Shown here: positions 10,222 through 21,839 of the stretch, piece by piece
How the letters are laid out: each line of letters begins with the position of its first letter
Position numbering within the stretch: position 1 is the stretch's first letter
Source of the DNA: Symsagittifera roscoffensis
Taxonomy: Eukaryota; Xenacoelomorpha; Acoela; Convolutidae
Length of the DNA: 64,000 bases
Assembly: GCF_963678635.1 (NCBI RefSeq)
Contig: NC_087063.1
Span: 50,167,220 to 50,231,219 of the forward strand
Direction of reading: 5' to 3'
Made by a program: the position numbers and the translations under genes
Notes under the pieces: generated by a model
Told to the model about the DNA's origin: nothing
What the model saw: only the letters and a program-made list of their open reading frames with translations
Databases searched by the model: none

Positions 10222-11408
10222 ATTATCCCTCTATGTCTACCCGCTGACGCTAATCTAACAAATTCTCTGTCATTATATTAATGACTTGAATCATCGAAAA
10301 CTAGAAGAACATTATTAAATTTCTTAAAGATTCGATTCCGTTGAAATTCTTGAACTTCACATTTAGTTCGGGAGAAGACACTTTTTCTGAGAATGCAGAA
10401 TGCATCTCTTTGTAAAGATATAGAATGTTTCCAATTTTAGGGTAAAAACTATTTTCTGTCAAAAGTTTGAAAATTAACTCATTTTTCCCGGATCCTGAGG
10501 GTCCCACTATCGCCATGAAAACTCTTGTCGAAGTATCATTCACTTTATTCATATATTCGGTTTTGGTAATGCGTAACCAACCAAGCCGGATAAAATCGAA
10601 AACCAAACTGAAGTTTCTTTGCAACTTAATTTAGTGACAGAAAATTTGACAATGCAGAAAGTTGATAAAATTAGAATTACTACCATTTGCGCAACAAAAA
10701 CTACTTCAGATCTTGGCAAAGTTACTTTGTTACAAAACTTCCACGATTTTTTTCACTGTTTGTCTCGTTATAAACAAACTCTGTTACTAATGTCGCGTCA
10801 GGTCCATCTACTGCTGCTGCTGTTTTTGACATTTGAGATTTGATTTATTCTACAGACTGTGTTAGACTTTTTCTCACTGTAAATGAAGCTTGTAAAAAAA
10901 CAATAAATTGAATTAGTATAATGAACAGTACAAAATTTCATAACGTGTGAAGTCTCTATCATTTAGGTCATGCATTTCTAGAACAAAGTTTGCTGGGATA
11001 TTTGCAGTTCTTTCATAGTACAATATTTTCTTCACAGTATACTCTTTCACTATCCTCTTAATCTCATCTGGCAATTCACTGCTGTTTAGATTCATCGGGA
11101 AGATATACTCCTCGCTTGCTGGCTAATATTTCTGATAAACTTGAATCTCTGGAAGTATACAAATTGATCAATAACTGGAAAAAATCTCTTTAAGGTAGAC
11201 AATTTTTCTTCGGAAATTATTATTTGCTCCTTCCTCTGGAGAATTTGGCCGCTACAATCAAAACGCTCTATTTTTTGTTAATGAAATTTCATTATCACCC
11301 TCTGGAGTCATCAACGCACAAAGCATTGAAATTGGTGATAGATATGTCTCCACTTTCGCTGATCTCTCCCTGTTGTTCATTTTTCAACCAATCATAAAAA
11401 ACTTAGCT
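10222..11408 (-). pseudogene. second, partial copy of the Polinton block (ATPase N-half, membrane ORF, unknown ORF)
   Basis: This block matches about 4090-5298 in the same orientation: it starts at ATCCCTCTATGTCTACCCGC and ends at CAACCAATCATAAAAAACTT. It keeps the ATPase Walker A (VGPSGSGKNELIF, where the Thr of GKT is Asn), a frameshifted membrane ORF (10.63-10.83 kb) and the unknown ORF at 10913-11095. Compared with copy 1 it has its own extra 24-codon tail before the ATPase break and a deletion near 11097. Inference: duplication of part of an already present Polinton, or a fragment of a second related copy. Both are non-functional. Confidence 0.65.
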
Positions 11409-12768
11409 AAAAAAAACAATACTTTTGTCTGATGAAAAATTTTGTCAAAAAAAAAGCTAGATGGAAAGCCGAATTTTGCCTGGAGGAATTTTGCTGACTT
11501 TTGTCTGGACGACCACACCTATCACAACTGTTCCGTTTTTTTCTTCGAAAGTCGGAACAAAAATAATAGTGATCTTTCGAAGCAAACTGGTTCTTCAATT
11601 TGCCATTTTGATCAAGTTGGGTTTTCTTATGAATAGTTTTGACTCGAGCTTGTCGTTGTAACTAAATGAAGCTTATGTTCACATTGAATGTATGTTTTGA
11701 AGATTGGCTTGCATTAATTTGTATCAATCGCGTAAAAAGGACCCAGTGAGTACGCAGAAAGTGCTCATTCAATAGCTGAAGTGTTTTTTCATTTTCTCTT
11801 TCTTTCAATCTGGTAAAATACTGGCAAATTTATAAATAGTAGGAGGGTCATATTAAAACTTAAGTGTTACAGTTTTAGCCCTGTTTGGAATTAATGAAAA
11901 CAATTTGCTGCCATACTTCAATTTGGACTTGTTTGTAGAGCGGTATAATTCGGCACGCGTGTAAGCTATAAAACCAGCAGTTTAGAAAAACGAGTGACAG
12001 GTTACTATATGGATGATCACACACGCCTTGGCTCATGCAGATCAAGAGATTGATCCCCCGAGATACCAGAAACTTAAATTGTTCTGAAAAAAAAAGCAAC
12101 CGATTTTATAAATTATACTTCTCATTTTCTCGGAAAGTCGGAATTTTGAACTACCGGGGAGCAGCGTGAACCACTTTTGAGCTCAGCCAAAAAATGTTTT
12201 GACGTTCCTTAGCCAAAACATGCAATTCATTCTCGCATAACTGCCAAACTTTACTTGGTTTCTAAAAAATGATTCCACACAACAATCTCTCCCGTTTTCT
12301 TTTGCTGCATTCTGATTAGCCAAAAGTTTGATGTTGCTACCAATATTTCACCTTTCAAAAAAATGAGGAGATTATTCAGTAGACTGATTGAGCGGTGGTT
12401 TTTCGGCTATTCAGAATGCAGCAAAAAAAATCGACTTAAAAAAACGCTATAGTGGTAATTATTTACTGCTTTTTTATAGGGTTGAAAAATTTTCAGCCAA
12501 TCCCTTTAGGGAGAGTTTTTATACAGGTCAAATTTCTACGTAATCTTCTGAAAAGAAGTTGCACCGAGAGAAAAAAGATGAATGCGAACCTCAGAATGAG
12601 AGTGATGCTATCACAGTCAACATATTGTGAAACAAGTTCACCTGGGTAGTTTGCCGAACCATCATGAAAATATACATCTTGAATCCAATCAATTAGTTTG
12701 TAATCCCATGATTGAATGCGCTCAAATAATATCTGAATTGTTTTGTTGAAAAATTAAATTAACCAACA
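11409..12768. other. no recognised gene
   Basis: I see no conserved protein, RNA gene or long repeat here. Short open frames at 11407-11661 and 11875-12099 have no domain, and overlap one another on opposite strands. Confidence 0.4.
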
Positions 12769-13018
12769 CCCGGGTCGAGATCCCGCTCAAAAACCGCTCA
12801 AGATTTGAGCGGTTTGAGCGGTTTTCCAGCAAGATTTGAGCGGTTTGAGTGGTTTGGGCGGTTTGGGCGTTTTTTTTTTTGGAAAAACCGCTCAAACCGC
12901 TCAAATCTTGCTTAAAAAAACCGCTCAAAAACCGCTCATATCTTGCGGTGATTTTTGAACGGTTTTTCAAGCAAGATTTGAGCGGTTTTTGAGCGGTTTT
13001 TGAGCGGTCTTCCCGGGT
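12769..13018. repeat. array of GAGCGGTTT motif and its complement, left block
   Basis: The motif GAGCGGTTT and its complement AAACCGCTC recur many times, mixed with AGATTTGAGCGG. The two orientations are interleaved, so the block can form long hairpins. It is flanked by CCCGGGTCGAG-A/G-TCCC at 12773 and about 13013 in direct orientation. A related right block lies at 13496-13690, past a tRNA-like gene, and ends near 13685 with CTCGACTCGGG, which is inverted relative to the left flank. The whole may be one transposon-like unit of about 930 bp. Confidence 0.7.
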
Positions 13019-13043
13019 CGAGGTCCCTTGTTCACGTCAACAA

Positions 13044-13190
13044 CCCCACCCCCCCCCCCCTCCCAACTTACCACCCCCCCACCCCCCCCCCCCACCCGCC
13101 AAAGTACTCCCTCCCCCCAACGTACCCCCTCAACGTATCCAACATCCTACAAACCACCCCACCAACGTACCCCCCCCCCCCCAACGTGCG
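13044..13190. repeat. poly-C / CCCCACCCC tract
   Basis: Runs of up to about ten C, broken by A, T or AACGTA, with repeats of the type CAACGTACCCCC. The complementary strand is G-rich and could form G-quadruplexes. The proline-rich open frames here are produced by this composition and are not genes. Confidence 0.8.
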
Positions 13191-13406
13191 AATTGGTTCG
13201 ATATACCCAAAATTTACATATTTTTTAGCATTCTCGTAGGTTATTTATATAACTTTGTCTGTCAAGTATCTCACAATGCTTTTTTAACATATTATTTTTG
13301 GCCGATTAACGAATAAAACTTAACACGTTAAAGCTATATCGTATCTCAGTATCAACTCGCTACATCAACTCTAGAACAAATACAGTGAATATTCAGCTTC
13401 CAGCAA

Positions 13407-13479
13407 GTCCGCATAGACTAACGGATAAGGCGTCTGACTTCGAATCAGAAGATTGCGGGTTCGAATCCCTCTGTGGTCG
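13407..13479 (+). tRNA. tRNA-Arg(TCG), slightly degenerate
   Basis: 73 nt with the standard layout: D-arm GACTAACGGATAAGGC, anticodon arm TCTGA-CTTCGAA-TCAGA (anticodon TCG, Arg), T-loop TTCGAAT, then TGTGGTC plus discriminator G. A run of five T begins at 13482, a good Pol III stop. No intron. Three stem mismatches are visible: T2:T71 in the acceptor, A11:G24 in the D-stem and C50:T64 in the T-stem. It could be a working gene with an assembly or allele difference, or a recent pseudogene. It sits between two blocks of the GAGCGGTTT array. Confidence 0.75.
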
Positions 13480-13495
13480 ACTTTTTATTATTAAA

Positions 13496-13695
13496 TCTTG
13501 CGCGGTTTTTGAGCGGTTTTTTAGATAAACCGCTCAAAACCGTTCAAATCTTGCGCGGTTTTTGAGCGGTTTTTTTAGATAAACCGTTCAAAAACCACTC
13601 AAACCGCTCATTTTGAAGCAAGATTTTGAGCGTAATTGTCTAAAAAAAACGCTCAAACCGATCAAATCTTGCTTCAAATTAGGTGAAAAATCTCG
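13496..13695. repeat. array of GAGCGGTTT motif, right block
   Basis: Same motif as the block at 12769-13018, with a repeated unit around ATCTTGCGCGGTTTTTGAGC at 13493 and about 13550. Ends near 13690 with CTCGACTCGGG. The next 350 bp hold nothing I recognise. Confidence 0.65.
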
Positions 13696-14049
13696 ACTCG
13701 GGCATCCAATACTTTATATCCGAGTCTTGTGAGTTTTTTTGCATTCACAGGTTGCTCTAGTTGAAATGCTTACATGGGATTCTAACGTAAGCACCGTGCA
13801 AATATAAAGATGAACTTCGCATGGCGGCAAATCTGCAAACTATTTGCTTGAGCCGTTTCACCGTTTAAATTGGTTAGAAGCTCAACGAAATTGTTAAACT
13901 TCTTTCTTAGTCAACGGTTCAGAGAAACGGCTCCTCAGCTTGTCAACTTCGACGTAACGTCTGTACCCAATGATGATTTCATCTACGCAACCAAATAAAA
14001 ACAGCACATGTATCAATGCATCATCTGTTTTTCTCATCGTGAAAAAATA

Positions 14050-15960
14050 CAAGTCGTTGCCATTATTCAAGTAGTAAAGGGCTCAGCGTCTGGTACTTGT
14101 CACTTCCTGCCTGCCGCAGTTCATAGCGGCTACGTTGTAGCAAGCACTCTTCGTTATTACCGCTGCTGAAGTCTTCTGGCTGCTCCATGTACACTGTCTC
14201 TGTTGGAGGAGACTCGAGAAAGGCTGACGTAACATCTAATTGCAGAAGAACAAGCTCATCATGTGCAAGCAAAACCAGAGTTTATTTGTTTCTTTTCGGG
14301 TTCACATATCGGATCAAACGTCTCATTAAAATCGAGACGTTCCTCTTGCATGAACTTCTTTTTTATCACAAATCGAACTTTGAAACGCTCCACTTGTCCA
14401 ATCGAATCACACTTTACAGCAACAACCCATCGTCCTGGAATAACCTTGCGAGATTGTGGTTTATCAACAAGTTCTTTTGTCAGTTTGCCGGCATTTTGAT
14501 GCTCCGTACTCAGCCACAAACTTATGGAATTTCAGTAGAATATGAATGTTATTCACGACGTACTTGAACGCAACCAGCCGACTGATGTCATTTATGTAGC
14601 TCAAGGGATAGCCTTCCCCATACAGGCTCGGTATTCAAATGATCCCTGGATGTAACTGAAGACATGTTGCCCTACTACGGATGCTCACAGAGCTAGCTCA
14701 ACCGCATTGAAAAGTGACGAAAGATCCTGCTGTTTGAGCTGCTCAGTCGTCGGTGCCATAGCATTGCGCCAGTGCTCTCCCTCTTTTTCTTCGTCAATAG
14801 AATCATCGAGTTCCTCTTGAATTTGCACTACATTAAGAAAAACTGCTCTGGTAACTCTGCTTTACAGGTAGCTGTTTCCCATCTGGTGTCAGTAGATGCA
14901 AATTATCTGCTGCAAAACAGACAGTGACCCTCTGGCCAACGGTGAGCTTACACTCATCAAGTTCACACTGTAGCTCAAAGCAAACAGCACGTCGTGAAAA
15001 AAAGTATCTCCTCACAGCATCCTGACTGGCAGTCTCTGAACTTTACTTCGACCTGAATCCTTGACCGCATGCCATTAAACTTTTCAAGAATTAACTCTTC
15101 GCTCCAGCTCTCAAAGCTAGAAAAGACAACACTATTGGGCATCACATGATCAGTGCACCCCGTATCCACAATGAATTCGTCGCCCTTTTTTGAAGTTGTA
15201 GCAAAGCAACTGAAGAACCATGTCTTCCAGGTTGCCCACGCCACAAATGACCAGGTTGCCCACTCTTTAAGCACCCTTACTTCTTTAAACCTGACCCAAT
15301 TACTTCGTTCGAATCACTGTCTCGAGAATTTGACAGCCTAGTATCAATTCTGGATTTGCAGTCTCTCACCATATGTCCCTTCTGACCGCAAACTTAGCAG
15401 CCATTACTTTCCAGACAATCCTTCTTCTTCTTCACAGTTTTTATGGTAGGGTGACCATGTGCAATCCTCTCTTTAAAAAGTCTTCTGTGCCACAAAACTC
15501 TCATAGCCCAATGAACACCAGAGCATATAATAGTGTGTCCATGGTTACTTCTCCAGCTTCACTCAACCACGTCATCAGCTCTTGGCCGCGATTGAAGTAG
15601 TCATAGGGAGAGGTCTCCTTTGATTCTAGGCGCAGCTTCCAAGCTGGCCTACTAAACTGACCACAGTCGGACTCTCTACATTTCATTACTTCTCTTAAAG
15701 CAGCTTCCAGGTCTTTGCCCCATTTCGATAGCAGTCTGCTCCGACGCACCGGAGCCAGGTGGCACCACACAGTGTTTCGCTTGCCTCTCCTCTGCTGGAT
15801 CGACCCTGCTCGCTTCTTAATCTTAGTGTCGTAGGCTGCCTGCTGATCAGCATCCGGACTCTCGGGGAGAGTAAGCTAAGCCTCAGGCAGATTATCATTG
15901 CTCATCACTGCCCTGAACAGGGAAATGTTGTTCATTGACTTCAACCTTTGACATCAAAGT
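14050..15960 (-). mobile_element. Ty1/Copia retrotransposon remnant (gag, protease, RT start; integrase missing)
   Basis: Read on the minus strand, 15.9 to 14.05 kb. Gag-like pieces at 15895-15500 (SKETSPYDYFNRGQELMTWL). A CCHC zinc knuckle near 15400-15360 (VCGQKGHMVRDC, its first Cys followed by a stop codon). Protease with FIVDTGCTDHVMPNS at about 15178-15134. RT N-terminal part with VIPGRWVVAVKCDSIGQVER at about 14440-14385 and NETFDPICE, then LLQLDVTSAFLESPPTE and VYMEQPEDF at about 14255-14175. Known: DTGCTDH and LDVxxAFL..YMEQPEGF are Copia signatures. Stops and frameshifts are frequent. Almost no space lies between protease and RT, so integrase has been deleted. No LTRs found. Confidence 0.8.
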
Positions 15961-17465
15961 AGGATATTTTTCAGACTTTGGAGTTAAAGCCCCCAATTTC
16001 AAGCCCAAGCCCATCGTTGCTAAAGGCTGCTAGATAAAAGCTAAAAACTCTGACAGAAAATCAAGATAAATAAAAAAATCTGAGCCCTTAACCTGTTAAG
16101 GTTCAGATTTATAGCAACTAGAAGTAAGGGCTGAGGTAGAGACTGATTTTTAATATGTGATTTGATCTGGAGGTAGTGATTTTTGAAGATTGAATTGAGA
16201 AAGTTAAAATAAATGACTTGACAAACGAAGCATTACAAAAGTACCAGATAATTGATAACTGAGCAAATATTTAGCTTGTTATCACTAGTTGACTTTGTCT
16301 GAGTTTAATGAGTTTTGAGTAGTTAATTCAGTTTTGACCTCCAAACTGATTTTCTCCAATTATTCTGTCCGCCCTTGGAATGGTCTGAACTCAACACGAA
16401 TATGAACTGTCATTAATGGGGTAAATGAAAAAAAAATTCAAGCTGTTAGGATATTGATCTTTGTATCTGATCTGGAGCTCTACAGCGGCATCATACTCAA
16501 GCAGCACGACAAGCGAATGAAACAGATCCAACTTACTGTTCAAATAATGTAATGGAAATTATAGACTGATTGTTTTGGACTTTTTGTTCTTAGAGCAACA
16601 TAATTGGCCGATTGACAGTTAAATTTTCAAAAACGTTTATGGATTAGACTTTTTGATGAGTTTCACTAATTTTGAGAAAACCCGATGCGCTCAGTTTTTT
16701 TTAATAGTTTTTACTGGTCGCGTTTGTGGTTCGTCCACCGCTCCCTCATCAGCTTTTGAAATTATTATTAGTAACTTTTTACGTTTTTCAATTGTCAAGA
16801 AAATTGGCATATGGATTCATATCTATATGGAAACACAGTTTCTTTATGTAAAACATCTTAAAAACTAGTTGAACCGTAAAATTGATTCTCTTATATGATG
16901 GGGGAAATGGTAGAAGTACCAATTTTTTTAATGCAAAGCTCTATTTTTTCTCTACTGGAGAAATAGAAGTTTGAGCTCCGGTGGGATCGAAAATGAAATT
17001 GAAATGCAAGCTTTAGAAGAAGCTAAGAGTCAAAGCGCCAACTTAAAATTGTTCGTCGACTTTACAAAACATTATCAGAACTATATATTTTATGTTCTAT
17101 TTTCCGGAACATCGACTCTTTTACTGCTTCTTGTTTGATAGGAATGCAAAAAAGAGCACGATGTGCGCAATTTTCTGTCTTTTTGAATAGCATTAATCAA
17201 CTTAATCATTCATGTGAAATATACGAGAAAAAATATACATTTGAGGTAATTGTATAATTGGTGATTCTATACTGTAATAGATGCTATAGTAACCTGAGCG
17301 TAAGATTGATTAGTCATTAAGTTAAGTAGTAAAACAAACAAAGAGTCGAGTTCAAAATAGTTCATTCTTCGAAGATATCGTCCCTCCTATGGCAAAAAAA
17401 AAATTTGACAAAATTGGTGAACCCCCAAAATCGGAACTAAGGAAGCTAATTTTATGAAACTCAAA
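15961..17465. other. no recognised gene
   Basis: AT-rich DNA with no conserved protein, RNA gene or clear long repeat that I can see on either strand. The open frame at 16653-16868 is short and has no domain. Confidence 0.4.
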
Positions 17466-17469
17466 GGAC

Positions 17470-17657
17470 CCTAGGACCCCCTTCCAGTTTTACGCCCTAA
17501 TTAAACAAACCCACCCCTAACTTCCGGAAATCGTGTCTCGGCCTCCAATGAACGCAATGAACCCCAGAATCCTAGGACCCCCTTCCAGTTTTACGCCCTA
17601 ATTAAACAAACCCACCCCTAGCTTCCGGAAATCGTGTCTCGGCCTCCAATGAACGCA
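17470..17657. repeat. 101-bp direct tandem duplication
   Basis: Two copies beginning CCTAGGACCCCCTTCCAGTT at 17470 and 17571, each running through CTTCCGGAAATCGTGTCTCG to AATGAACGCA. They are almost identical, so the duplication looks recent. The sequence is richer in GC than its surroundings. Confidence 0.85.
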
Positions 17658-19690
17658 GGTAGCTGAAACTTGGAGGGATGATAAGTAGTGGCAAGAGTCA
17701 TCTTGTGTTATAGTTTGACCTATTTCGAACGGGTGGATCGGAAGCTATTAACACTTAAAAAAACACCCGCTTAGACCGGAAATAGACAAAATACGCAAAC
17801 TAATGGACAGTGGCATATTAATTTTATTGCGGCAATCGACATAAGATACGAAACCCGAAAAAATAGTCCTCGTGAATGAAACACTTCCGGCGACTCCTTC
17901 CGGTGTTAATAACTTTTTTTGAGAAAAAGTGATAATGGAAATTAGAATTTGGATAATTTGTGAAGTATTATTGGGATATGGATGGAACTTGGTAGTTAGG
18001 ACCCCCATGGGATTCTAAACCCAAATATGGAATTTTGACATCGGGTGACCCCGTGGTGACCTTAAGTCAACCTTTGCGCGTTTTGAAACCAAAATTGCAA
18101 ATAAAACCCCGAGATAAACGCCGGAAAGTGGCGTATTCCCCAGCCCAACCTCCTGGATATGAGAATGGGTCAACTTGCTAAAAAGTGGCGAGAAAACTTA
18201 TATATCGGCAACTAGAGCAGAAACTGATAGAGATACAGTTTCACATTGCAACCTTAAAGTAGTAGAGTTATTTCAAAGTAAACTTGGTTAACATTGGATT
18301 CAGTTTAGATTGGCAAATGATCTATTAAAAGCAATTCAACTAGACTAAAGAAAAATAGTCCCAGAAGAAATTGATAGTAATGGGACAGCAGCATATATAT
18401 TAAATCTCCTAAATAGTATGAACGGACGCGGAACTAAATTGGCTCCCCGAAGGTGGATTTTGGGCTTAATATGACACCTAATAGACGAACTACGTTCCCC
18501 TGATAGCTAGAAGGTCGGGATTGGAATAGAGGTCAATTAGAAATTTCAGATGCTTGGAATGAATTAGCTACCTATGAAAAGGGCCTCCCCCTACCCTTGC
18601 GAGGAGGTCGGAAGGTAAGCGGGTTAATTAAAATAAGACTTTGGGAGGGTCACTGAGCAAACATAGCAAGGTTTCGAGGTTGAGTTGAACTCGAGGGCTG
18701 AAGTAACTGAGGTTAGGAATTAGTTGAATAGAATCGTATGACATTTGTTTACTTGGTCAAATTGTGACACCTACCGCATACTGGGTATCTAATAAGCGTG
18801 TTTTAAGTCATAAAACATGTGTGGACGGGTGATTTAAGCGGATGAAAGGACAGTTAGAGAATGGCGTGACTAAGCTAAAACTAAGTTTAAAGAAAGATAA
18901 GGAAATAAAGAAAGAGGGTACCAGAGAGCCTTATAGATTCAGAACAGTTGTTGGCTACTTTTAAGAGTTGTTGGTTCTCAGTCAGAGCAAAGAACAATTT
19001 TTGCTAGTGAGCCGAATAGTTGACGCTCAGTTAGAGAGAGAACAATTGAGCAAACCGAGAAGAATAGTTGGTCCGTGGAGGACGCTATTGCTTGAAGCGA
19101 GGCTAGTTGTGTCTCACAGTTGTTAGAAAATAGTCTGGCCGATTTGAATCCGAGTTTAGTGCAAGGTTGAACTATTTGTGCGAGCGAGTTGCGCTTGATT
19201 ACGACTTTAGTACCGGTTGAATTATTTCTGTGAGGCGAGTTTTCAATCGAGTCAAATGAAAATTGACGAGCGAGTTAACAAAGCGATTGAAGGGAACCAA
19301 ACGCGGGTTTCATTATAGAAGTTATTAAATAGTAGTTACCTCATTAAAGGCCTTGTAAATTGCTTCTATTACCTTTGCGATTGAGAATTTACTTATTGTG
19401 CCCACGATTTGCTTTATTAGCTAAAAGCACAAGAGAAGAGCCGAAAAAAGCATAAAATAAGGGGAAGTTGCGTAAGCCTTTGATCGGCCGACTTATCTGA
19501 CCACCAAAATAACCCTTTCGGGATTGAGTATAACATCGTGTCTTAATGTCCCCCGCTATTACACGGTATAAAGGGGAGAATCTCTGCGGTCGTTAAATAG
19601 AGTGAAAGTGTGCTTTAAGGAAACGACTCTTCGGAAGAAATCTACAGTAATCAGAGACGTTTTCCATGAAAAGAGGATTATATTTTAATT
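17658..19690. other. GC-richer block, possible decayed transposon with a TATA-like promoter
   Basis: Base composition here is less AT-rich than the flanks. The plus strand has short open pieces such as KHPLRPEIDKIRKLMDSGIL (about 17763) and VLVNETLPATPSGVNNFF (about 17863), broken by many stops; they resemble transposon coding remains but I cannot name a family. Near the right end ACACGGTATAAAGGGGAG (19561-19578) contains a strong TATA box. No tRNA primer site or terminal repeat was found. Transposon origin is inference only. Confidence 0.3.
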
Positions 19691-21835
19691 TTTTTTGTAG
19701 AGAAGCTTATTAAAATTATATTTTTATGAGACAAAATTCTTTGATATATTTCAACACAGAATGAAACTTTGCCCAATACCTGAGTTGTTTCACTACTAAA
19801 ATAAGTGAGGAGAGCTAAAAGTTTTTGAGACAAACAAATTTACCAAGGAGATAGCATTTAACTTACAAAAAAATAAACAGCCGCAGCTTCTGCAGGAACC
19901 ATTATTGCAACCGGTTCTTTCAGTTGAACTTTTCAACTCAGATATGATTGTGCAAATTTTAAGAAAATTCAAAAAGTTTTTAAAAAGCGGTCAACACTTC
20001 TAATAAATGGTCAAAAGGCTTTCTAAACTCCATGACTTTTTAATGCAAAGAACTGGCTGTGGCCGCTTAGGCAGGGAAAGCTCCCAAAAACGGGTTTCTC
20101 AATTGAACACTATCTGAGAATTGGCAGGATAGTTTTTGCGTTAAGTCAAAAAGTTTGCAAAAATTTGTCAGAGTTTTTTCTTAGACAAACTGGGCATTGC
20201 CAGTTATAACGGTAGGTTTTCAATAACCTGCTTTTTCGATTTAAAATGATATCAGATTTGCCAGGATAGTTAGCGCATCAAGTCCAAAAAACAGTCAATT
20301 AATCAAAAATTTGACAGTTCCGAAAATCGTAGCTTTTTGGTGTGCAAAAGAACAGAGCGTAGCCGCGTATGCAAAAGAAATTTCTCAGATTTGGTAGAGT
20401 AGTTCTCGAGAAATATCAAAAAATTTTAAAAAAAGATTGATAAAGAAACGATTAACTTGAAAAATGCGGAGAAAGTTTTAAAGTTGAGATCCCGTTGAAC
20501 CGCCCAAAATTAGGCCATTAAGCAGATAAAAAAGACTGAACTAAATTGGGCCGTTGAATTTTTTTTTAGCGAAGCAAAAAAAACAAAGAAGGAAGTACGA
20601 AATCAAGGTGAATAAAGTTATAAACTGTAGGAGTAAGTCAAAAACTAATAGCAACATAAAAGAAAAAATGCTCGCAGCAAAAAAAAACAATTTCAAGATT
20701 TGACACCTAAGCCGACAACAGATAAGCAGACAAATAATTGGCCGACAATTTCATTTCTAACTGGTGAAAAAAAACAGTCCTGGTCAAACTGAAAAAAAAA
20801 CAGGTCCTGATCAAATTCGAACGACTTTCAAATTCGTACGACTTAAATATGGCTGATTTAGTTTGCTTAAAGATTTTGTGAACTATTGAAATATTTAAAA
20901 AAAAATGCTAACATTTTCTCGATAGCTAGAGTTTTCATCAGAGAAAATAGACCAAAGATTTGTAGGAGTTTTGTGGATTACTATCTCTAATTGCCGCAGT
21001 AATTTAAGTTTTTATCCTCGGTAATAGAAAACCATGAGCAAAATCAATAAGACAAATAAGTGTACATCAAAAACACATTGACTGCATGGCACTTAACAAC
21101 ATACTAACCACATAACAAACTACATCCTCAAACTGGACCGTAACTACATAAAATATGAAATAATTAGATGGTTTTACCGTAGCGTTAAAGAAAGTAAAAA
21201 TTTTATCTGCAGATGCTTAGAAAAATCAAATGCTGCACATTTTTGAAGCCATTCAAGAACACTAAATTCTAAAAAAGACAAATCTTAACAGACACATGAG
21301 AAAAGTCAAAGTTTCAAAAAACGGTAGAAAAAAACAAAAACTGACTCTTAGGAGAATCAGAGTTTTTGTGAAGAAAATTTTTGACCTAGCCGCTTGTGCA
21401 GGAGACATTTGCGCAACTTTTTATTTCGATTAACCCAAAAACTCCGATTTGAGATGTTAGTTATCAAGAAATGTCTAAAAGCTTCAAAAAACTCAAAATC
21501 ATAAAAAAAACTTGTCCGAGTAATTTTTTGTGTCAAAAAAGTTGGGCGTGGTTATGTATGCAAAGGAACTTCCCACAACCCGTTCTTTAGATTGATACCA
21601 AAAACTCAAAAGAACCAACAAAGTTTAAAAAAAACATTCAAAAATCAAAAAAATGACTTTTCCCAGGGCGATAACTTTTTCTTGAAAAAAATGTGTTACT
21701 GTTCACTATTGCAGGAGGGCTTTCCACCAAGTGTTTTCTCCATTGCAACCACAACATTAGATTTGGCAGGGTAGTTTTTAAGAAAACAAAAAAAAACAAA
21801 GATAAGGGTCAAATAAATCCCCCTTTTCAAACATG
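19691..21835. other. no protein gene; fragments of a GCCGA-rich dispersed repeat
   Basis: AT-rich DNA. From about 20500 the motifs AAGCCGACAA, TTGGCCGACAAT and CGAAAAAA recur, as they do at 21.9-22.9 kb and 27.7-28.7 kb. The segment CAGCAAAAAAAAACAATTTC with GACACCTAAGCCGACAACAG (about 20678-20720) has a clear relative at 28340-28390. No recognisable domain on either strand. Confidence 0.4.
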
Positions 21836-21839
21836 CCCA

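Noticed and set aside
13000-13239. Proline-rich ORFs on the plus strand
   Set aside because: Produced by the poly-C tract; no other coding sign.
12769-13695. CRISPR-like array
   Set aside because: Repeats are in both orientations, without regular unique spacers, and the DNA is eukaryotic.
14187-14567. Plus-strand ORF of 126 codons
   Set aside because: Antisense shadow of the Copia RT piece on the minus strand.
17748-18008. Minus-strand 86-codon ORF
   Set aside because: No domain; the plus strand of the same DNA looks more like old coding sequence.
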